This document shows, piece by piece, positions 17,842 to 21,820 of a stretch of 21,820 nt of DNA. The stretch comes from Acetobacteraceae bacterium (GTDB taxonomy: Bacteria; Pseudomonadota; Alphaproteobacteria; Acetobacterales; Acetobacteraceae), in assembly GCA_947478535.1 (NCBI GenBank), contig CANJXD010000025.1:1-21820 (forward strand). The letters are read 5' to 3'. Below the pieces are notes generated by a model. It saw only the letters and a list, made by a program, of their open reading frames with translations. It ran no database searches and was not told the origin of the DNA. How positions within the stretch are numbered: the stretch's first letter is position 1; each line of letters begins with the position of its first letter. The position numbers and the translations under genes were made by a program.

Positions 17842-18335
17842 TGGACGAAGCGGAAGCCTCGGCACGGGCGCGGCGGGACCGGGTCTTCCTGGTCGTGGTC
17901 GATGACAGCGCGGAACGGCGCGTGGCGCTCCGCTACGCGGCACTCCGGGCGAAGAAATCCGGCGGGCGCGTGGCGCTGCTGCGGGTGATCGAGCCCGCTG
18001 GCCAGGTCGAGTGGGCCGGTGTCGGCGCCATGCTGGCGGAGGAACGGCGTGAGGAAGCGGAGCGGATGCTCTCCGGCCTCGCGGCGGAGGTGCACGAGAT
18101 CACCGGCGGCCTGCCCATCCTGCTGATCCGGGAAGGGGAGGCGCGGGACGAATTGCTGGCGCTGCTGGAGGAGGATCCGCGCATCTCCATCCTCGTGCTG
18201 GCGAGCGCCACCGGCGGTTCCGGCCCCGGCCCGCTGATCCAGGCCCTGACCGGGCGCTACGCCGCGAAGCTGTCCGTGCCGATGACGGTGGTGCCCGGCG
18301 CGATGAGCGACGCCGAGCTGGAACGGGTGACGTAG
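17838..18335 (+). CDS. Universal stress protein (UspA family)
   Basis: The 165-aa product is a single UspA-fold domain. It opens with RVFLVVVDDSAERRVALRYAALRAKKSGGRVALLRV, and the G-x2-G-x9-G-[ST]-like nucleotide-loop region appears as ATGGSGPGPLIQALTGRYAAKLSVPMTVV. The usual GSxG pattern is only approximated, so ATP binding is uncertain. Two adjacent ATGs (17838 and 17841) are possible. The first overlaps the upstream stop as ATGA, while the GGAGGGG site at 17831-17837 gives better spacing to the second. It is the last gene of the permease/TIGR02186 unit and is followed by nfuA-like DNA after a 94-base gap. Confidence 0.9.
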   Translation: MMDEAEASARARRDRVFLVVVDDSAERRVALRYAALRAKKSGGRVALLRVIEPAGQVEWAGVGAMLAEERREEAERMLSGLAAEVHEITGGLPILLIREGEARDELLALLEEDPRISILVLASATGGSGPGPLIQALTGRYAAKLSVPMTVVPGAMSDAELERVT

Positions 18336-18429
18336 TTCTCCCTCCGCCAGGTCGGGGCGCCCGTTGCACCGGGCAGCAAAAAGGACCACATAGGTCTGGT
18401 ATCGCCAGAAACGCGGAACCGCGAGCACC

Positions 18430-18993
18430 ATGTTCATCGAGACCGAAGGCACACCCAACCCCGCCACCCTGAAGTTCCTGCCAGGCCGAGACGTCATGGC
18501 CGGGCGCGGGACGGCGGATTTCACCACCTCCACGGACGCCGAGGGCCGCAGCCACCTCGCCACCCGCATCTTCGCCGTCGGCGATGTCGCGCGCGTCTTC
18601 CTGGGCAATGACTTCGTCACCGTCACCAAGACCGAGGATGCGGATTGGCAGGCGTTGAAGCCCCGCGTGCTCGGCGCGGTGATGGAGCACTACCTCTCCG
18701 GCCTGCCCGCCATGGATGGGCAGGACGATGCGGAGGAGGAGGATTTCGAGGCGGCGGACGGCGAGATTGTCGCCCAGATCAAGGAATTGCTGGATACTCG
18801 CGTGCGCCCGGCCGTGGCCGGCGACGGCGGCGATATCGTCTTCAAGGGCTTCCGCGAAGGCGTGGTGCTGCTGCGCATGCAGGGTGCGTGCAGCGGCTGC
18901 CCCTCCTCCCGCGCCACGTTGAAGCATGGGGTGGAGACGATGCTGCGCCACTACGTGCCGGAAGTGCTGCGGGTCGAACAGGTCGAGGCCTGA
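18430..18993 (+). CDS. NifU/NfuA-type Fe-S cluster carrier
   Basis: The 187-aa product is a two-domain iron-sulfur scaffold or carrier. Residues 1-90 form the Nfu N-terminal domain, starting MFIETEGTPNPATLKFLPG. Residues 108-183 form the NifU C-terminal domain, with GDGGDI and the cluster-binding Cys154-x2-Cys157 in GACSGCPSS. An acidic linker (98-107) joins them. This is the domain order of eukaryotic NFU1 and alphaproteobacterial homologues, different from E. coli NfuA. Fe-S supply to client proteins is the likely role. It has its own upstream gap and ends before a strong hairpin at 19031-19051. Confidence 0.95.
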   Translation: MFIETEGTPNPATLKFLPGRDVMAGRGTADFTTSTDAEGRSHLATRIFAVGDVARVFLGNDFVTVTKTEDADWQALKPRVLGAVMEHYLSGLPAMDGQDDAEEEDFEAADGEIVAQIKELLDTRVRPAVAGDGGDIVFKGFREGVVLLRMQGACSGCPSSRATLKHGVETMLRHYVPEVLRVEQVEA

Positions 18994-19030
18994 TCCGCCC
19001 CGCTTAATCGCTCCGTTTGCTCCCCCGCTT

Positions 19031-19051
19031 GGCCGGCGCCTCGCGCCGGCC
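19031..19051 (+). terminator. Strong hairpin after the NfuA-like gene
   Basis: A perfect nine-base stem GGCCGGCGC (19031-19039) / GCGCCGGCC (19043-19051) closes a CTC loop 38 bases after the stop codon. The bases TATTC follow, a short weak U-run. It may act as a terminator; no minus-strand gene ends here. Confidence 0.55.
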
Positions 19052-19095
19052 TATTCGGCATGGCGAGACACTGACCGCCGGAGCCGCTGCGCGCC

Positions 19096-19773
19096 ATGAC
19101 CGATACGCCCCCCGACAGCGCCCCCGCCGTCACGGACGCCCCCGTGCCGGTGCCTCCGGCGCCCACCCCCGCCATCCCCAGCCGCTACGGCCCGCTGGAT
19201 GATGTGGCGCTGGACCGGCTGTTCCGGGAAGGGCGCACGCATACGCGGTGGCAGGATCGGCCGGTGCCGGACCAGAAGCTGGAGGATCTCTACAACCTCC
19301 TGAAGTTCGGCCCGACCTCGGCCAATTCCTCCCCCGCGCGGTTCCTGTTCATCCGCACGGATGAGGGCAAGGCGCGGCTGAAGGCGGCGCTGTCACCCGG
19401 TAACATCGAAAAGGCGATGATGGCGCCGGTGGTCTGCGTGGTCGCGCATGACGCCACCTTCTATGACAAGTTCAGCTTTCTCTATCCCCAGCATGATCTG
19501 CGCGGCTGGTACGCCGACAACCCAGCCTTGGCGGATGCCACGGCGTCCCGCAACGGCACCTTGCAGGGTGCCTATCTGATCCTGGCCGCGCGGGCGCTCG
19601 GGCTGGATGCGGGGCCGATGAGCGGCTTCGACAACTATCAGGTGGACAGCCTGTTCTTCGCCGGCACGCGCTGGAAATCCAATTTCCTGGTCAATCTCGG
19701 CTACGGCATTCCCTCCGCCACCTACCAGCGCGGCCCGCGCCTTTCCTTCGACGAGGCATGCCGCTTCGAGTAG
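19096..19773 (+). CDS. RutE-like nitroreductase (probable malonic semialdehyde reductase)
   Basis: The 225-aa product belongs to the FMN nitroreductase family and matches the RutE/malonic semialdehyde reductase branch: FREGRTHTRW, the LYNLLKFGPTSANSSPARFLF block and the late MSGFDNYQVD and NLGYGIPS segments. In RutE the product reduces malonic semialdehyde to 3-hydroxypropionate. About 30 extra N-terminal residues are rich in Pro and Ala and not typical of the roughly 196-aa family. The start at 19096 is therefore uncertain, though I see no better internal ATG. No rut pyrimidine-degradation genes are near. The last codons and stop are tandemly copied (19762-19812). Confidence 0.88.
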   Translation: MTDTPPDSAPAVTDAPVPVPPAPTPAIPSRYGPLDDVALDRLFREGRTHTRWQDRPVPDQKLEDLYNLLKFGPTSANSSPARFLFIRTDEGKARLKAALSPGNIEKAMMAPVVCVVAHDATFYDKFSFLYPQHDLRGWYADNPALADATASRNGTLQGAYLILAARALGLDAGPMSGFDNYQVDSLFFAGTRWKSNFLVNLGYGIPSATYQRGPRLSFDEACRFE

Positions 19774-19812
19774 CCGGCCGCTTCGAGTAGCCGGCCGCTT
19801 CGAGTAAAGGGC
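19762..19812 (+). repeat. Three 17-bp tandem repeats over the nitroreductase stop codon
   Basis: Units are CGCTTCGAGTAGCCGGC twice and CGCTTCGAGTAAAGGGC once. The first unit encodes the final Arg-Phe-Glu and the stop. Because 17 is not a multiple of three, the copied stops (TAG, TAG, TAA) fall in all three plus-strand frames. Confidence 0.93.
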
Positions 19813-19814
19813 CG

Positions 19815-20411
19815 CTACCCCGGCGGCGGTTCCGCCCGGGGTTCCGAGGCCGCGCCGGCCAGGGTCCGCTTCGGCGGGTCCTGCGCCTGCAGCAGCGCCA
19901 GCATGCCTTCCAGCAATTGCATCGGCGTCGGCGGGCAGCCTGGAATCACCAGGTCCACAGGCAGCACGGGGGCGACGCCACCCTCCACGGCATAGCTGCC
20001 CTTGAACACCCCGCCATCTGCCGCGCAATCCCCGGCGGCCACGATCCAGCAGGGCTCGGGCGTGCAGGCGCGGGTGCGTTCCAGGGCTTCGCGCATGTTC
20101 CGCGTAACCGGACCGGTGACCAGCAGGATATCGGCATGGCGGGGGGAGGCGACGAAGCGCAGGCCGAAGCGTTCCAGGTCATACAGCACGCCCGCCATGG
20201 CATTCACTTCCAGCTCGCAGCCATTGCAGGACCCGGCATCGACCTCGCGGATCGCCAGGCTCCGCCCAAGTCGCGTGCGGGCCGTTGCGTCCAGCCGTTG
20301 GGCGAGGGCTGCGACCACTTCCTCCGGCGGTTCCACGGCGGGATCGGTCACCGGCCTGCCGGCTAGGCCGGCCACCAGCCTCGGCCAGAGAAGCTTGCGG
20401 AATCCCCTCAT
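19815..20411 (-). CDS. NuoB/HyfI-like [4Fe-4S] small subunit
   Basis: The 198-aa product is a homologue of complex I NuoB and of the HyfI/HycG small subunit of group 4 hydrogenases. It carries the proximal cluster ligands Cys62 and Cys65 (GSCNGCELE), Cys129 (GDCA) and Cys159 (IPGCPP). The C-x2-C pair resembles the hydrogenase branch, not the adjacent Cys-Cys of NuoB. The C-terminus ends soon after the last motif, so there is no extra cluster. Its ATG overlaps the stop of the 82-aa upstream gene as ATGA, implying coupled translation. It is the last gene of a minus-strand operon and converges on the nitroreductase gene. Confidence 0.88.
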   Translation of the reverse strand: MRGFRKLLWPRLVAGLAGRPVTDPAVEPPEEVVAALAQRLDATARTRLGRSLAIREVDAGSCNGCELEVNAMAGVLYDLERFGLRFVASPRHADILLVTGPVTRNMREALERTRACTPEPCWIVAAGDCAADGGVFKGSYAVEGGVAPVLPVDLVIPGCPPTPMQLLEGMLALLQAQDPPKRTLAGAASEPRAEPPPG

Positions 20412-20656
20412 GCCGTCCTCACCAGTCGCATCAGGTCGTTGCCTTCCGGGTCCTTCAACTGCAGCTCCGTGCCGGGCGGCACGCGTTCCGCGATCCAGGC
20501 GATATCGTCCAGCGCATGGGCCCGGTCCTCATAGGCCCAATGCTCGATGATGCCGCGGCCGGGGCCTGGGCGGACCACGGTGACGGTGAAGAAGCCGCTG
20601 GCCCCCTGCGCCTCCCCGGACTGGGTGGGGTAGCGGCCACTCACGCTGCGCCCCAT
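20408..20656 (-). CDS. Cysteine-free small protein of hydrogenase-like operon (unknown function)
   Basis: The 82-aa product has no family I can name. It has no cysteine, no signal peptide and no membrane segment. It looks like a small alpha/beta domain: GFFTVTVVRPGPGRGIIEH as a strand region, a helix around AHALDDIAWIAERV, then a PGTELQLKDPEGN turn. It is real by context: it starts 16 bases after the large-subunit stop and its TGA overlaps the small-subunit ATG. A GTG start a few codons downstream is possible. In hyf and hyc operons the slot between large and small subunits is filled by a ferredoxin-type subunit (HyfH/HycF), which this protein cannot be. Confidence 0.78.
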   Translation of the reverse strand: MGRSVSGRYPTQSGEAQGASGFFTVTVVRPGPGRGIIEHWAYEDRAHALDDIAWIAERVPPGTELQLKDPEGNDLMRLVRTA

Positions 20657-20672
20657 CCAGAGTGACGGCGCC

Positions 20673-21820
20673 TCACAGATCGACCCCGCTATAGGAACAG
20701 TTGAAGGATTTGTTGCACAGCGGGAAGTCGGCGACGATGTTGCCCTCGATCGCCGCTTCCAGCAGCGGCCATTGCAGCCAGGACGGGTCGCGGGGGAAGA
20801 CGGCGCGGATCAGCCCGCCGCCATCCAGCGCCATCCAGGTGACGATCTCGCCGCGGAAACCCTCGACGATGCCGATGCCCTCGCCGCCGCGTTGCGGCAG
20901 GGAGCCATGGATCTCACCGTCCGGTGCGGCACCCAGGGCGGCGCGCACCAGGGCGATGCTGGCTTCCAATTCGGCGATGCGCACCCGCACGCGCGCATCG
21001 ACATCGCCTTCCATCCGGGTCACCAGGGAAGGCCGCAGCGTATCATAGGGCGCCTGCGGCAGGGCCACGCGCGCGTCGAACCCCCGGCCGGAGGCGCGGC
21101 CCACCACCCCGCCGGCCGCGAAGCGCGCAGCCAGTTCGGGCCGCAGGAACCCGGTGCCGACGACGCGGTCCTGCAGGCTCGCATGGCTGTCATAGATGGC
21201 GATGAGGCTCGGGATTTCCGCTTCCACCGCGGCCAGCGCGGCCAGGATGGCGGCGGGGCCGCCAGCCAGGATGTCCATGGCGAGGCCGCCGGGGATGACG
21301 CGGTCCATCATCAGCCGGTGGCCGAAGGCCAGGGCATTGGCGCGCAGCACGCCTTCCCGCAGCAGGCCGCAGCGGGCGTGGGGGAAGGCGAAGGCGGCGT
21401 CGTTGCAGATGAAGCCCCAGTCGCTCAGGTGGTTCGCAATCCGCTCCTGCTCCAGCATCACGGCGCGCAGCCAGGTCGCGCGGGGCGGTGGCGTTGTGCC
21501 GGTCGCGGCTTCGGCGGCCTCCGCGAAGGCCAGGGAATGCGCCACGGTCGTGTCACCGGAAAGTCGGGCGGCGAAGCGGGCGGCGGTGCGGGGCGATTTG
21601 CCGGTCATCAGGGCCAGCGTGCCCTTATGCGTATAGCCCAGCCGCTGTTCCAGCCGGACGACCATTTCGCCCTGCACGGTGAATCGGAAATGCCCGGGCT
21701 CGATGATGCCGGCATGGACCGGCCCCACGGGAATCTGATGCCATCCCTCGCCCTCGATCGGCAGGAAGGTCGGCTGTTCCGGCGGCAGGGCGTTGCGCGC
21801 CGGCCGTGCGGCATTCGGCG
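20673..21820 (-). CDS. HyfG/HycE/NuoD-like large subunit, 5' end cut off
   Basis: The visible 381 residues belong to the complex I NuoD / group 4 hydrogenase large-subunit family. The block IPVGPVHAGIIEPGHFRF is highly characteristic, as are the ERIANHLSDWGFICND helix and the LCNKSFNCSYSG ending. The frame runs open past the window edge, so a GTG at 21728 is not the true start, and an upstream NuoC-like domain cannot be judged. Where NiFe hydrogenases have R-x-C-G-x-C before the conserved A-H-S, this protein has RLSGDT, and there is no DPCxxC at the C-terminus. It therefore should not bind a NiFe centre. Two genes follow in the same operon. Confidence 0.88.
   Translation of the reverse strand, partial: PNAARPARNALPPEQPTFLPIEGEGWHQIPVGPVHAGIIEPGHFRFTVQGEMVVRLEQRLGYTHKGTLALMTGKSPRTAARFAARLSGDTTVAHSLAFAEAAEAATGTTPPPRATWLRAVMLEQERIANHLSDWGFICNDAAFAFPHARCGLLREGVLRANALAFGHRLMMDRVIPGGLAMDILAGGPAAILAALAAVEAEIPSLIAIYDSHASLQDRVVGTGFLRPELAARFAAGGVVGRASGRGFDARVALPQAPYDTLRPSLVTRMEGDVDARVRVRIAELEASIALVRAALGAAPDGEIHGSLPQRGGEGIGIVEGFRGEIVTWMALDGGGLIRAVFPRDPSWLQWPLLEAAIEGNIVADFPLCNKSFNCSYSGVDL

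Overview
The window looks like chromosomal DNA of a very GC-rich alphaproteobacterium, most likely Acetobacteraceae (Roseomonas-like). The inference rests on two gene blocks typical of alphaproteobacterial chromosomes (rplU-rpmA-obgE-proB, and ubiE/mutM/enoyl-CoA hydratase/rpsT/dnaA), on a Bug/TctC-type solute receptor, on a sorbosone-dehydrogenase-like PQQ enzyme with its own cytochrome c, and on the near absence of A/T in third codon positions. No species can be named from sequence reading alone.

Layout. Positions 237-326 hold a tRNA-Ser(CGA) on the minus strand, next to an unusually AT-rich stretch at the window edge. From 402 to 4053 runs a plus-strand block: promoter, rplU, rpmA, two near-identical tandem hairpins, obgE, a small RlpA-like cell-wall protein, and proB. 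Positions 4145-6690 carry two orphan periplasmic receptors, one Bug/TctC type and one family-5 ABC type. On the minus strand, ubiE and coaBC (8656 down to 6705) run toward these receptors. mutM starts divergently from ubiE and is followed by an enoyl-CoA hydratase, rpsT and dnaA (8718-12794). DnaA carries a seven-copy pentapeptide repeat in its linker.

Positions 12849-15993 carry an ECF sigma factor overlapping its RskA-type anti-sigma factor, then a PQQ-dependent dehydrogenase overlapping a dihaem cytochrome c. This looks like an envelope-regulated periplasmic oxidation module. Positions 16158-18335 hold a TSUP permease, a TIGR02186/Alph_Pro_TM protein and a universal stress protein. They are followed by a NifU/NfuA-type Fe-S carrier and a RutE-like nitroreductase. 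At the right edge, on the minus strand, lies the end of an operon for a complex-I / group-4-hydrogenase-like complex: a large subunit lacking the N-terminal NiFe cysteine motif, a cysteine-free 82-aa protein, and a NuoB-like [4Fe-4S] subunit.

Most of the window is housekeeping. The best leads are the hydrogenase-like complex with a cysteine-free protein in the slot where hyc/hyf operons carry a ferredoxin, the CoaBC protein lacking the decarboxylase-domain cysteine, the MutM zinc finger with a displaced cysteine, the DnaA linker repeat, and short tandem repeats that have copied stop codons at two gene ends.
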